Shown here: in pieces, positions 34,963 through 43,897 of the stretch
Layout: each line of letters starts with the position of its first letter
How positions within the stretch are numbered: the first letter of the stretch is position 1
Source: Burkholderiales bacterium
Lineage (GTDB): Bacteria > Pseudomonadota > Gammaproteobacteria > Burkholderiales > SG8-41
Assembly (NCBI GenBank): GCA_030683105.1
Contig: JAUXMZ010000016.1
Location: forward strand, 1 to 64,000
DNA length: 64,000 nucleotides
Direction of reading: 5' to 3'
The notes under the pieces: model-generated
What the model was told of the DNA's origin: nothing
Databases searched by the model: none
Seen by the model: the letters and a program-made list of their open reading frames with translations, nothing else
Position numbers and translations under genes: made by a program

Positions 34963-36328
34963 GCGCGCCCCGACCGACCTCGTCCCCCGCGTCGCAGGTC
35001 GCCTGCGGGAGATCATCGAGCCGGGCGACCGCCTGATCGTGGGCTTGAGCGGGGGAGTCGATTCAGTCGTTTTGCTGGATATGCTATCCCGTATCGCCCA
35101 ACGCCGGCGATTCGTTCTTGCAGCGCTTCATGTCAATCATCAGATCAGCCCGAATGCCGGCCGCTGGGCGACGTTTTGCCGTGCGGCCTGCCGTGCCCGC
35201 GGCATACCCTTGCGGGTGGTCCGCGTGACAGTGAAAGGCGGCGACAGTCTCGAGGCTGCCGCACGCGGAGCGCGGTACGACGCCTTGCTTGCACAACGGG
35301 CTGATTATGTTGTGCTGGCCCACAATCAGGACGATCAGGCCGAGACGCTGCTGCTGCAGCTGCTGCGCGGCGCGGGGGTCAAAGGGCTCGCGGCGATGCC
35401 GCTGGTAAGCAGTAAGCGGTTAACGGTCAGCAGACAGAAAAATGCGCCTCACGCCTTACACCTCACGCCTCGTATCCTTCGCCCTTTGCTCGATGTCCCC
35501 CGGGCCGAGATAGAGGCTTACGCAAGACGGCGGAAACTCGAGTGGATCGAGGACGAGAGCAACGCCGAGATCTATTTCCTGCGCAATTTTCTGCGACACG
35601 AGGTCTTGCCGCAGATTGCCCGGCGTTTTCCCGCCTACCGCACTACGCTGGCGCGTTCGGCGGGCCATTTCGCGGAAGCATCGAAACTGCTCGATGAATT
35701 GGCGGGGCAGGATGGTGCGGAATATTTTTGCAATGGTGCGTTGCAGGTCGCCGGCTTGCGCAAGCTGTCGCGTGCGCGGGCCCGGAATTTACTGCGTTGT
35801 TTCCTGGCCGGCCACGGCGTCATCATGCCCAACGCCGACCGGTTGGAAGAAGCGTTGCGCCAATCGCTGACGGCGAAAGACGACGCGGGGCTGCGCGTGG
35901 ATCTTGGCAGCTGCGAATTGAGGCGATTCGCCCAGGCGCTGCATGTGGTGGAAAAGATGCCCGGACCGAGTTCGAAGTTTTCCCGGGTGTGGCGCGGCGA
36001 GCGCAAACTGGTTCTGCCCGAACTTGGTGGCGTGCTGACGATGGCGAAAGGGCGCGGCACGGCAATCAGCCTGGCCAAGCTTCAGGCGAAGCCGGTCACC
36101 CTGCGCGTGCGCCGCGGTGGCGAACGGCTGCGGCCGGACTGCCGGCGACCGCGGCGCAGCCTGAAAAACCTGCTGCAGGAGGCGGGTGTGCCGCCCTGGC
36201 TGCGCGACAGGCTGCCGTTACTGTTTTGCGGCAGCGCACTAGTATGGGTGCCGGGGATCGGGATCGCATGCGAATTTCAGGCGACATCTGGTGAGGTCTC
36301 GGTGGCGCCGCAGTGGAAGGCGAGCTGA
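34931..36328 (+). CDS. tilS: tRNA(Ile)-lysidine synthase
   Basis: 465 residues. It adds lysine to C34 of tRNA-Ile(CAU) so that it reads AUA. The PP-loop SGGVDS lies near residues 41-46, followed by the N-terminal ATPase domain and TilS substrate-binding and C-terminal domains ([26 protein letters not shown]). The ATG at 34931 overlaps accA by 32 bases, with no clear ribosome-binding site. Oddity: residues about 158-181 ([20 protein letters not shown]) are encoded by a heptamer repeat array inserted in frame between MPLV and the conserved [16 protein letters not shown]. Confidence 0.95.
   Translation: MASSRKLQRSKRAPTDLVPRVAGRLREIIEPGDRLIVGLSGGVDSVVLLDMLSRIAQRRRFVLAALHVNHQISPNAGRWATFCRAACRARGIPLRVVRVTVKGGDSLEAAARGARYDALLAQRADYVVLAHNQDDQAETLLLQLLRGAGVKGLAAMPLVSSKRLTVSRQKNAPHALHLTPRILRPLLDVPRAEIEAYARRRKLEWIEDESNAEIYFLRNFLRHEVLPQIARRFPAYRTTLARSAGHFAEASKLLDELAGQDGAEYFCNGALQVAGLRKLSRARARNLLRCFLAGHGVIMPNADRLEEALRQSLTAKDDAGLRVDLGSCELRRFAQALHVVEKMPGPSSKFSRVWRGERKLVLPELGGVLTMAKGRGTAISLAKLQAKPVTLRVRRGGERLRPDCRRPRRSLKNLLQEAGVPPWLRDRLPLLFCGSALVWVPGIGIACEFQATSGEVSVAPQWKAS
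35404..35471. repeat. Inverted heptamer array inside tilS
   Basis: The left arm (35404-35432) reads GTAAGCA, GTAAGCG, GTTAACG, GTCAGCA. The right arm (35446-35471) reads GCCTCAC, GCCTTAC, ACCTCAC, GCCTC, complementary with mismatches around a 13-base loop. It keeps the reading frame and adds about 23 codons. The unit closely matches the array upstream of serC. Confidence 0.72.
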
Positions 36329-36631
36329 CCGCGATCAGACGTTTGCTGTAAATCGTTGCTGCGTGCGGCATTGCCGCGTGCCAGCGTCCGCAAACCTGTG
36401 ATAAGGTGTTCTGTAGTGTTGATGAAATTTATCCGGATTCCCGCATGTGCCGGGCTGGCGATGAATTTTCAGCAAGCGTGTATCCGCTCCTATTTTCAAG
36501 TATCGAATCAGGGTTGCTTGATGTAAGTCAATTTTTGTTCGATTACCCTGTCGTATTGTCGCAGTGTTTAATTTGCGATTGAAAACAAGCAGCTGCGTCG
36601 CGAAGACCATTTTACCAAGAGGAGATAACAA
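36329..36631 (+). other. 303-bp leader region of the first TRAP operon
   Basis: No gene is seen. The first 90 bases after tilS include a GCGGCA/TGCCGC hairpin (near 36366) without a T-run. The second half holds an FNR-type box, a -10 candidate and the strong AAGAGGAGA ribosome-binding site of the solute-binding protein gene. Confidence 0.6.
36518..36559 (+). promoter_or_regulatory. FNR/ANR-type box and -10 of the first TRAP operon
   Basis: TTGATGTAAGTCAA (36518-36531) matches the FNR consensus TTGAT-N4-ATCAA at nine of ten positions. TATTGT at 36554-36559 is a plausible -10; a start about seven bases later puts the box centre at about -41.5, the standard position for activation. This predicts induction under low oxygen. 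Confidence 0.6.
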
Positions 36632-37672
36632 ATGTTGAAGACCAGATCGGGTTTCACTGTTGCCATTTCCGCTGCGGCCGTTGCCGCTGTCTTTGCCGTC
36701 TCGTCGATCGCGCCGGCACATGCGCAGGACCGCAAGTCGATCCGCTGGGCGACATCCAGCGTGGATTCCTATGGATACAAGGTTGCCGCCGCGATGGTGA
36801 AAATCGCCGAAGAGGCGCTTGGCGGGCAATACACCATCACCGTCAATCCCTACCCGTCGACCACCGGCGCTATGAAAGCGGCGATGGACGGCAACGCGGA
36901 GATCGGCTATACGGCCGATGTCGGCATGACGCAGCTCTATGCCGGCGAAGGCGGGTTCAAGGACTACAAAGCGGGCAAGGGCATGCTGGTGCACTCGTGG
37001 TATTCCTATCCGATGGAGTCGTTTATGGCCGTTACGGCCAAGGATGCCGGCAAATACAAGTGCTGGAGTGACTTCAGCGGCAAGCCGGTGTTCTACACCC
37101 CCGCTGGCTTCATGAACTGGCTGAATTTCATGCGTATCCACAAGGCGCTCGGCTACCAGTTCAAGCACGTTCAGATCGACCCCAAGACCCAGACCGACGC
37201 AATGCAATCGGGAACGATCGCCGGCTCGGTCGCCTACACGACTTCCGGCCTTTCGCTCGCGCCATACTGGAAGGAAACCGAGGTGCGCATGGACGTGAAG
37301 GTGATCAATCCGTGCCCCGCAGAGGTCGCCAAGCTGAAGGCCGCCGGCCTTGCCGTCGTGGACGTCGATCCGAAGGTCGCGTTCACCAAGGACGTCGGGG
37401 TCACGCAGATCCAGGCCGTGCCTATCCTGTTCGCCTACAACATGCGTCCGGATATGCCGGAGGATGTCGTCTACAGGTTGCTCGGTGCGTTCTACAAGCA
37501 CCGCGAGAGCCTCGCCAAGTCCGATCCGGGTTTCACGCCGATGGCCAAGGATTTCGTCGGCATGCAGGTGCAGGGGATCAACGCCAATCCGGATATTCCC
37601 GTGCATGCCGGATTGGCCAAGTTCCTGAAAGAGCACAAAGCCTGGAACGACAAGTGGAAGATCGCGAAGTAA
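36632..37672 (+). CDS. TAXI-family TRAP transporter solute-binding protein (first copy)
   Basis: 346 residues with a signal peptide (about 1-33, cleaved after APAHA) and the TAXI-type periplasmic binding fold (IRWATSSVDSYGYKVAAAMV, TAFTADVGMTQLYAGE-like segments). It captures a solute, probably an organic anion, for the fused permease downstream. Two Cys (in KCWSDF and NPCPAEV) might form a disulfide. Ligand unknown. AAGAGGAGA ribosome-binding site. The next gene starts 234 bases later; the gap holds no convincing gene. Confidence 0.88.
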   Translation: MLKTRSGFTVAISAAAVAAVFAVSSIAPAHAQDRKSIRWATSSVDSYGYKVAAAMVKIAEEALGGQYTITVNPYPSTTGAMKAAMDGNAEIGYTADVGMTQLYAGEGGFKDYKAGKGMLVHSWYSYPMESFMAVTAKDAGKYKCWSDFSGKPVFYTPAGFMNWLNFMRIHKALGYQFKHVQIDPKTQTDAMQSGTIAGSVAYTTSGLSLAPYWKETEVRMDVKVINPCPAEVAKLKAAGLAVVDVDPKVAFTKDVGVTQIQAVPILFAYNMRPDMPEDVVYRLLGAFYKHRESLAKSDPGFTPMAKDFVGMQVQGINANPDIPVHAGLAKFLKEHKAWNDKWKIAK

Positions 37673-37906
37673 CCGCGTAAATGCGCCGCTGGAAACGAGG
37701 AGCCTGCAGATGGTCCAGGCCCTCGCGCCGGCGCGCGTGCCGATTTCACATTCAATGCCATAAGCCGCGCGGGCGGTATCGGGCGACGGGCAGGCTGGCG
37801 TCCGGCCGCCCGCCGCCCCGCCATCCGCTGAGCGTTGCCATTTGCCGCGCCGACGCTGCGCCGGCCTGGAAGGCGAAGACTGCTTGCCACCAACAAGGGG
37901 ACATTC

Positions 37907-39871
37907 ATGCTGAGTGACCGGCTCAAGAGCTACGCCAATCTCAATAATCTGACCTTTGTCTTTGCGCTGGTTCTGTTCGTCTGGGTGATCTGGTATTGCT
38001 ACACCGGCTTCGGCGGCCCGCAGGAATTGGTATCCCGGTTATTGCCGATCGCGCTGATCCTGCAGATCCTGTTCATGTACCAGAAGGATTTCCTGTACAA
38101 GTGGTTGCCGCCGGTCGTGAACCACGTACTGGTGGTGTTCTACATCGGCATCTGCATCTATGCCTTCGGTTATTTCTATCTGTACTATGAGGATATCGCC
38201 ATCTGGCGGCAGGGCTCTTACACGACGCAGGATTTCGTCGTCGGTCTGCTCATGTTCCTGCTGGTGATGGAACTGTCGCGGCTGGTCCATCCGGTTCTGT
38301 TCTGGGTCAATTTCGTGCTCGTGCTCTACACGCTCTTCGGATTTTTGAGTCCGCTCGACTTTTTCTGGCATCCGGGCACGAGTTTCTATCGTGTGGTCAC
38401 ATCCAGCACGGTCGAAATGTCGAATGGCATCTACGGCATCTACGGCCAGATTGCATTGACCCTGATCGCGGCCTTCCTGCTGCTTGCGGCAATCGCGAAC
38501 GGATTCGGGGCGCAGCGCGCGATGATCCTTGTCATGCAGCGGATTGCCGGCAACTCGCGGCAAATGGTGCCGCAGGCGGCGGTAATGGGGTCGATGGCGA
38601 TCGGCATGGTGAGCGGCAGCGGCTCGGCCAATGCGGTCGTGGTCGGCAGCATCACCATTCCGCTGATGAAGCGTTATGGCGTGCCGGGAGTCTTCGCCGC
38701 GGCAGTGGAGACCTCGGCTTCGATGGGCGGCCTCATCATGCCTCCCATGATGGGGGTGGGCGCGTTCCTGATGTCGGAGTTCCTCGGCGTGCCGTACTGG
38801 GACGTGGTGGTCCGCGGGTTCTCTCTCGCGATCATTTACTACGTGTCGCTTGCCCTGGCCGTCTATCTGCTCTGCGTGCGCCTGCTGCCGCGTGAGCCGA
38901 TCGAGAAGCTTAAGGTGTCGGCTTACAACCAGATCAAGACTTCGATTTTCTTCCTCGCCGTCGCGTTTCTCATGGTGATGATGGGCGCGCTCGGCATGGG
39001 AGAGCTGCTCGCGGCGCTCTATACCGCGTCCTTCATGTTCGTGCTCCTTCTTGCCAACTTCATTTATTTCAAGTACGTGCTGAAGGACCCGGCGGTTGCG
39101 GAGGAGACCTTCCTCGGCAACGTGCGCCTCTCCATCGAGACCCACGCGGACATGACGTCGTATCTGACGCTTCTGCTCGCGACCCTCGGCATCATGATCG
39201 GGCTCTTCACCGTGACCGGCTTCATCAACCGCATGGGGGGCATGCTGCTGGAGCTCGGCTCGTGGCACATCATGGCCTTGATTTTTATGTCCTTTGTTTT
39301 CGGATGGCTGGTCGGCATGGGCCTGCCGCCGACGGCGACCTACATCATCGGCGCGATCATCATCGTGGGGCCCCTGCGCGAGCTCGGCGTCAATCCCTGG
39401 GTCGCGCATTTCTTCGTCTTCCTGATTTCAGTCTGGGGCGAGCTGTCGCCGCCGACCTCGCTCACGGCCGCCATCTCCGCGCGCATTGCCGAGGCCTCCT
39501 TCATGCAGACCATGTGGGTGGCGCTGAAGATCTGCCTGCCGATCACGCTCATGACCTTCGCCATCTTCACGCGAAGCGACATGGTGGTGAACCCGGGCTG
39601 GCCGCAGATCCTGGCTACGCTGCTCGTGGGGATCGGCACGTGCGCGACCGCCGTCGCGATGTTCGGGATGTTGATGAAAAATCCGGCCACAGACATCCTG
39701 CTGCGAGTCATGCTCGGGCTCGTTGCCTTCGTTACGATGTTCCACCCGGACGGCAACATAGCGATCGTTGCGGCGGCGTTTACGTTGCCGGCGACGATCT
39801 ATGGTGTCATGCGCCACCGGCGGATCGCCCCGCTGACGGGCGCAGGCGAGCTGCAGCCCGTAATAAACTAG
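37907..39871 (+). CDS. TRAP transporter permease, fused small and large subunits (first copy)
   Basis: 654 residues, almost entirely membrane-embedded: a four-helix DctQ-like part (about 1-140) and a DctM-like part with the signatures GSGSANAVVVGSI and MGLPPTATYIIG. Fused permeases are usual for TAXI-type TRAP systems, which use the sodium or proton gradient. The ATG at 37907 with AAGGGG six bases upstream is favoured over the longer frame from 37835, whose extra 24 residues are Arg/Pro-rich. Confidence 0.88.
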   Translation: MLSDRLKSYANLNNLTFVFALVLFVWVIWYCYTGFGGPQELVSRLLPIALILQILFMYQKDFLYKWLPPVVNHVLVVFYIGICIYAFGYFYLYYEDIAIWRQGSYTTQDFVVGLLMFLLVMELSRLVHPVLFWVNFVLVLYTLFGFLSPLDFFWHPGTSFYRVVTSSTVEMSNGIYGIYGQIALTLIAAFLLLAAIANGFGAQRAMILVMQRIAGNSRQMVPQAAVMGSMAIGMVSGSGSANAVVVGSITIPLMKRYGVPGVFAAAVETSASMGGLIMPPMMGVGAFLMSEFLGVPYWDVVVRGFSLAIIYYVSLALAVYLLCVRLLPREPIEKLKVSAYNQIKTSIFFLAVAFLMVMMGALGMGELLAALYTASFMFVLLLANFIYFKYVLKDPAVAEETFLGNVRLSIETHADMTSYLTLLLATLGIMIGLFTVTGFINRMGGMLLELGSWHIMALIFMSFVFGWLVGMGLPPTATYIIGAIIIVGPLRELGVNPWVAHFFVFLISVWGELSPPTSLTAAISARIAEASFMQTMWVALKICLPITLMTFAIFTRSDMVVNPGWPQILATLLVGIGTCATAVAMFGMLMKNPATDILLRVMLGLVAFVTMFHPDGNIAIVAAAFTLPATIYGVMRHRRIAPLTGAGELQPVIN

Positions 39872-40103
39872 GCAGGGCCTTTTCGCGAAGTGCGGACGAC
39901 GGTTACAGAAGAAGGCGACGGGAAAGGGTTACGAACGGCTCGTTTGTTCCTTTCTGCCGAGATTGCAAAGGTATTCCGGCTTTGTTAATCTGCGACAGGC
40001 GTGCTGTGTCCATATTTTGAACCACCAAACACGACCGCTCCGTAAGCGCTGCAAGCGGAACCCGATTTTAATAATCATATAAACGCGTAGAGGAAAATTA
40101 CTT

Positions 40104-41108
40104 ATGAAACCTGCAAACATACTGAAGCTGGCGATTGCCGCATTGGCTGGCCTGACGCTGGCTGGCGGCGCCCTGGCTCAAGGCAAACCCAATCCCAAGT
40201 GGCCGACGAACCTGACGCTGGGCACCGCGTCGGTGGGTGGCACCTATTTTGTGTATGGCCAGGTGTGGGCGAGCCTGGTCAACGAGAAAATCGGAACCAA
40301 TATCAGCACCCAGCAGACCCAGGGCCCGAACCAGAACATCATCCTGACCGATTCCAAGCAGGTCGATTTCGGCATGACGACCATGGGTGTCGCGCTGCAG
40401 GCCTGGGAAGGCAAAGGCGAATGGACCAAGGGCACTAAATACAACAACATTCGCGCCATGTTCCCGATGTACGACACGCCGTTCCATTTTGTCGCGCTTG
40501 AGAAATCAGGCATCAAGTCGGTCAAAGACCTGGCGGGCAAGAAATCAGGTGTGGGCCCGCGCGCCGGCACCTGCGGCACATATTTTCCGTTATTTTTCAA
40601 GACCTTGGGTATAGATACCACGATACGCAACGGCCAGGCCTCGGACATGGGGTCCAACCTGCAGGACGGCTTGATTGATGCCTTCCCGTTCTGCGCCGGG
40701 GTGCCGATCGCAATCTACTCGGAGTTGGAGACCACCAACAAAGTGCGCTTCTTCACCTTTTCCGACGACGAAATCAAGAAAATCAAGGCCGCGCTGCCAG
40801 AGATGTCCGACTCCGTCATACCCAAGGGCACGTACAAGCAGCAGACCGAAGACCACAAAACGATAGGCCTCTACAACTTTGCGATCGCCAACAAGGATGT
40901 TGCGGACGATCTGGTCTACGCGGTCGTGAAAGCAGTGCTGGAGAACAACCCCCAGATGATGAAGGGGCACGCGGCAGCCAAGGAAACGCTGCTCGAGAAC
41001 TGGAACCGCAACGGATTCCTGCCGTTTCACCCCGGCGCCATCCGCTATTTCAAGGAAAAAGGCTTCAACGTTCCCAAGAACCTGATACCGCCTGAGTACA
41101 AAGGCTGA
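40104..41108 (+). CDS. TAXI-family TRAP transporter solute-binding protein (second copy)
   Basis: 334 residues with a signal peptide (about 1-25, cleaved near GALAQG) and the TAXI signature LTLGTASVGGTYFVYGQVWA. The pocket probably differs from that of the first copy, as the two share little sequence beyond the fold. Cys in RAGTCGTYF and AFPFCAGV may pair. Leader has AGAGGA. It is followed by an attenuator-like hairpin and then its own permease gene, so this is a second complete system. Confidence 0.9.
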   Translation: MKPANILKLAIAALAGLTLAGGALAQGKPNPKWPTNLTLGTASVGGTYFVYGQVWASLVNEKIGTNISTQQTQGPNQNIILTDSKQVDFGMTTMGVALQAWEGKGEWTKGTKYNNIRAMFPMYDTPFHFVALEKSGIKSVKDLAGKKSGVGPRAGTCGTYFPLFFKTLGIDTTIRNGQASDMGSNLQDGLIDAFPFCAGVPIAIYSELETTNKVRFFTFSDDEIKKIKAALPEMSDSVIPKGTYKQQTEDHKTIGLYNFAIANKDVADDLVYAVVKAVLENNPQMMKGHAAAKETLLENWNRNGFLPFHPGAIRYFKEKGFNVPKNLIPPEYKG

Positions 41109-41129
41109 TCGGGTTAGCGTCGAAAATAA

Positions 41130-41164
41130 CCGCACTGCGCGCATAAGCCCAGTGCGGTTTTGTT
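41130..41164 (+). terminator. Attenuator-like hairpin between second binding protein and its permease
   Basis: CCGCACTG (41130-41137) pairs perfectly with CAGTGCGG (41150-41157), followed by TTTTGTTTTG. It stands just before the permease ribosome-binding site, so it could reduce permease expression relative to the binding protein. Confidence 0.65.
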
Positions 41165-41183
41165 TTGTCCGGAGGAGACAGAC

Positions 41184-43322
41184 GTGCGCAGTCACAAGAT
41201 AGAAGATGACACGATAGAGGAAGTCATCAAGCCGCCGATGGCGGATGAGGAATTCAGCGGCAACAAGCGCGTGCTGCGCCGCTGGGAGGTGATCCTGCTC
41301 GCGGTGCTGTGCATCGGTTTCACCGTCTTCCATCTCTATGTTCTGAACGTCTACTCACTCGAACCGCTGTTGTTTCGCGCCATCCACGTGGGCTGGGGCG
41401 GCGCCCTCGGATTCATCCTCTACGCGCCGGTCAAGCGTGCCGCCAAAGTCGGCGTGCCGTGGTACGACTGGTTGCTGGTGCTCGCCTCGATCGCCTGCGC
41501 GGTATACATTGCAATTGAACTCGACGGATTATTGTTTCGCGCCGGCGCGCAGTTCACCACCGGCGACGTGGTCGTGGGGTTCGTCGGCACCATGATGGTG
41601 CTGGAGTTCGCGCGGCGCACCTCGGGCCTTGCGCTGCCTATCATCGCCGGCCTGTTCATCCTCTACTCGTTCGTCGGGCAGTGGATGCCGGGCGTGCTCG
41701 AGCACAAGGGTTTCGCACCCGACCGCTTCTTCACCTATATTTACAGCGAGTACGGTATTTTCGGGGTGACCACGCAGGTCTCGTCGTCGTACATCATCCT
41801 GTTTGTCACCTTTGCCGCTTTTTTGCAGGTCTCAAAAGTCGGCGACTATATCAACGACCTGTGCAACGCGCTGTTCGGATGGGCGCGCGGCGGCCCGGCC
41901 AAGGCGGCGGTGGCATCGGGCATCATGTTCGGTTCGATCTCGGGATCCGCGGTCGCGAACGTGGTCGCCTCGGGCATGGTGACCATCCCGATGATGCGCA
42001 AGGTCGGCTACGACCGCCCGACCGCGGCGGCGATCGAGGCGACTTCCTCGACCGGCGGCCAGATCACGCCGCCGGTGCTCGGCGCCGGCGCATTCCTGAT
42101 GGCCGAAATCACGGGCATCCCCTATGCCCAGATCGCGCTTGCCGCGGTGATACCCGCGCTGCTGTTTTACACTGCGTGCTGGATCCACGTCGACCTGCAT
42201 GCGATCCGGCTCGGCCTGAAGGGCGTGTCGCGCAGCGAACTGCCGCCCATAAAGCTGATGCTGACGCGGTTGTACTTGTTCTCCCCGCTGATTGTATTCA
42301 TCTGGGCCCTGCTGGAGGGGTATTCACCGTTCCGTGCCGGCGGTCTCGGCATTGTGTCGGCGCTCTTTGCCGGCTGGCTGTCGCGTGTGTTCAACGACCT
42401 CACGAGTGCGGACGGGGTTGAGGATCCGCGCTCGGTCCCAACGGTGATGGCCGCATTGCTCATGCGCTTTGCCGCACTCGCCGCGGCGGGAGTATTGCTT
42501 GGCGCCGCATTTCATTACGTCGTGCCGGCCATCAAGCCGTTCGGCCAGGTGGCGGTTTGGACGCTCGTAGCGGTGCTCGTCGTGGTTCCCGCGGCGCTGT
42601 TCGGCTGGCGGCGCACCCTCGAGGCGTTGAATCTTGCCGCGAGGGATACCGTGCAGCTGGTCGCAGTATGCGCCTGCGCCGGCATCATAGTCGGCGTGAT
42701 CGCGCTGACCGGTATCGGCGGGCGCTTCTCCGAACTGATACTGGGCATCGCCGGCGCGAGCCAGCTTGCCGCAATGCTGTTCGCCGCGGTGGTGGCACTG
42801 GTTCTCGGCATGGGCATGCCGACTACCGCTGCGTATGCGATCGCGGCTGCGGTGATCGCCCCGGGCCTGACCAAGATCGGGATTCCGGTGCTGGTCGCCC
42901 ACATGTTCGTGTTCTATTTTGCGGTGGTCTCGGCAATCACACCCCCGGTCGCGCTTGCCTCCTTTGCCGCGGCAGGCATGGCCCAGGCTGACCCGTGGAA
43001 GACCTCGTGGATCGCGCTCAAGATGGGGCTGGCCACTTTCATCGTGCCCTTCATGTTCTTCTATTCGCCCGTGCTGCTGATGCAGGGGCCCTGGCTGGGG
43101 ATCGTGCAGGCCACGGTTTCCGCGGGTATCGGCGTCTGGTTCCTGGCCGGTTCGACCGAAGGCTGGTTCGGGGGGCGGCTGGCGATGCCGTTGCGGATAT
43201 TGCTGTTCATCGCAGCGCTTAACCTGATGCATCCCGGCGGCGTCAGTGATTTCATAGGACTGGGGATAGGGTTGCCGATATATCTCTGGCAGCGCCTGCA
43301 GTTGCGCAAGGCAGCGGCCTGA
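41184..43322 (+). CDS. TRAP transporter permease, fused small and large subunits (second copy)
   Basis: 712 residues, 15 or more membrane segments: DctQ-like helices at about residues 30-200 and a DctM-like domain with GSISGSAVANVVASG, TSSTGGQITPPVLGAGAF and MGMPTTAAYAIA. The C-terminus has additional helices (SAGIGVWFLAG and on). The start is the GTG at 41184, seven bases after the strong GGAGGAG; the upstream TTG frame from 41160 lies in the hairpin T-run. It pairs with the binding protein encoded just upstream. Confidence 0.9.
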   Translation: MRSHKIEDDTIEEVIKPPMADEEFSGNKRVLRRWEVILLAVLCIGFTVFHLYVLNVYSLEPLLFRAIHVGWGGALGFILYAPVKRAAKVGVPWYDWLLVLASIACAVYIAIELDGLLFRAGAQFTTGDVVVGFVGTMMVLEFARRTSGLALPIIAGLFILYSFVGQWMPGVLEHKGFAPDRFFTYIYSEYGIFGVTTQVSSSYIILFVTFAAFLQVSKVGDYINDLCNALFGWARGGPAKAAVASGIMFGSISGSAVANVVASGMVTIPMMRKVGYDRPTAAAIEATSSTGGQITPPVLGAGAFLMAEITGIPYAQIALAAVIPALLFYTACWIHVDLHAIRLGLKGVSRSELPPIKLMLTRLYLFSPLIVFIWALLEGYSPFRAGGLGIVSALFAGWLSRVFNDLTSADGVEDPRSVPTVMAALLMRFAALAAAGVLLGAAFHYVVPAIKPFGQVAVWTLVAVLVVVPAALFGWRRTLEALNLAARDTVQLVAVCACAGIIVGVIALTGIGGRFSELILGIAGASQLAAMLFAAVVALVLGMGMPTTAAYAIAAAVIAPGLTKIGIPVLVAHMFVFYFAVVSAITPPVALASFAAAGMAQADPWKTSWIALKMGLATFIVPFMFFYSPVLLMQGPWLGIVQATVSAGIGVWFLAGSTEGWFGGRLAMPLRILLFIAALNLMHPGGVSDFIGLGIGLPIYLWQRLQLRKAAA

Positions 43323-43366
43323 CCAGCCCGGCCCGGACGGTTTTTCGGGCGTTTTCGATAGTCCCC

Positions 43367-43400
43367 GATTCGCGCTTTCCGGCGCGAATCCTCTTTATTT
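43367..43400 (+). terminator. Terminator after second TRAP permease
   Basis: GATTCGCGC (43367-43375) and GCGCGAATC (43382-43390) form a perfect nine-pair stem on a six-base loop, followed by CTCTTTATTT. It separates the transporters from ndk. Confidence 0.7.
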
Positions 43401-43462
43401 CAAAGCCTTATCGTGGTATTCTCACCGGTTAATTTTTAACTCAAGGGCCAGGGGAATATTTC

Positions 43463-43888
43463 ATGTCGTTAGAACGCACATTGTCTATCATCAAGCCGGA
43501 CGCGGTCGCAAAAAACGTGATTGGCCAGATTTATTCGCGGTTTGAGCAGGCGGGCTTGAAAATCGTGGCCGCGCGTATGAAGCATCTGTCGCGAGCCGAA
43601 GCCGAGGGTTTTTATGCGGTTCACAAAGAGCGTCCTTTTTTCAAGGACCTGGTTGATTTCATGATCTCCGGCCCGGTGATGATCCAGGTGCTCGAAGGCA
43701 TGGACGCCATGCAGAAAAACCGCGATCTGATGGGCGCAACCGATCCGAAGAAAGCGGCCAAGGGCACTATTCGCGCCGATTTCGCTCAAAGCATAGACGC
43801 TAATGCGGTACACGGTTCCGACTCGCCGCAGAACGCAGCGGTTGAAATCGCTTATTTTTTCCCGGCGCTGGACATTTATTCATGCTGA
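43463..43888 (+). CDS. ndk: Nucleoside diphosphate kinase
   Basis: 141 residues, the usual bacterial length. It balances NTP pools by phosphate transfer through His117 (NAVHGSDS), and the N-terminal [10 protein letters not shown] motif is classic. The ATG at 43463 has an AGGGG ribosome-binding site. It starts the long conserved + strand run ndk-rlmN-pilW-rodZ-ispG-hisS-yfgM-bamB-der, in which almost every pair overlaps or nearly touches. Confidence 0.98.
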   Translation: MSLERTLSIIKPDAVAKNVIGQIYSRFEQAGLKIVAARMKHLSRAEAEGFYAVHKERPFFKDLVDFMISGPVMIQVLEGMDAMQKNRDLMGATDPKKAAKGTIRADFAQSIDANAVHGSDSPQNAAVEIAYFFPALDIYSC

Positions 43889-43897
43889 ACTGGTGCA

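Noticed and set aside
36335-37636. 433-residue minus-strand frame opposite the first TAXI binding protein
   Set aside because: Covers the entire well-supported + strand gene and its promoter; no recognisable domain.
37681-37917. 78-residue Arg-rich frame before the first TRAP permease
   Set aside because: No ribosome-binding site, overlaps the permease start; composition like non-coding GC-rich sequence.
38039-39409. 456-residue minus-strand frame opposite the first TRAP permease
   Set aside because: His/Glu/Arg-rich shadow of a membrane protein with GC-rich third positions; the + strand product has clear TRAP motifs.
42324-43232. 302-residue minus-strand frame opposite the second TRAP permease
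   Set aside because: Low-complexity His/Arg/Gly translation, no start signal, covered by a convincing permease gene.
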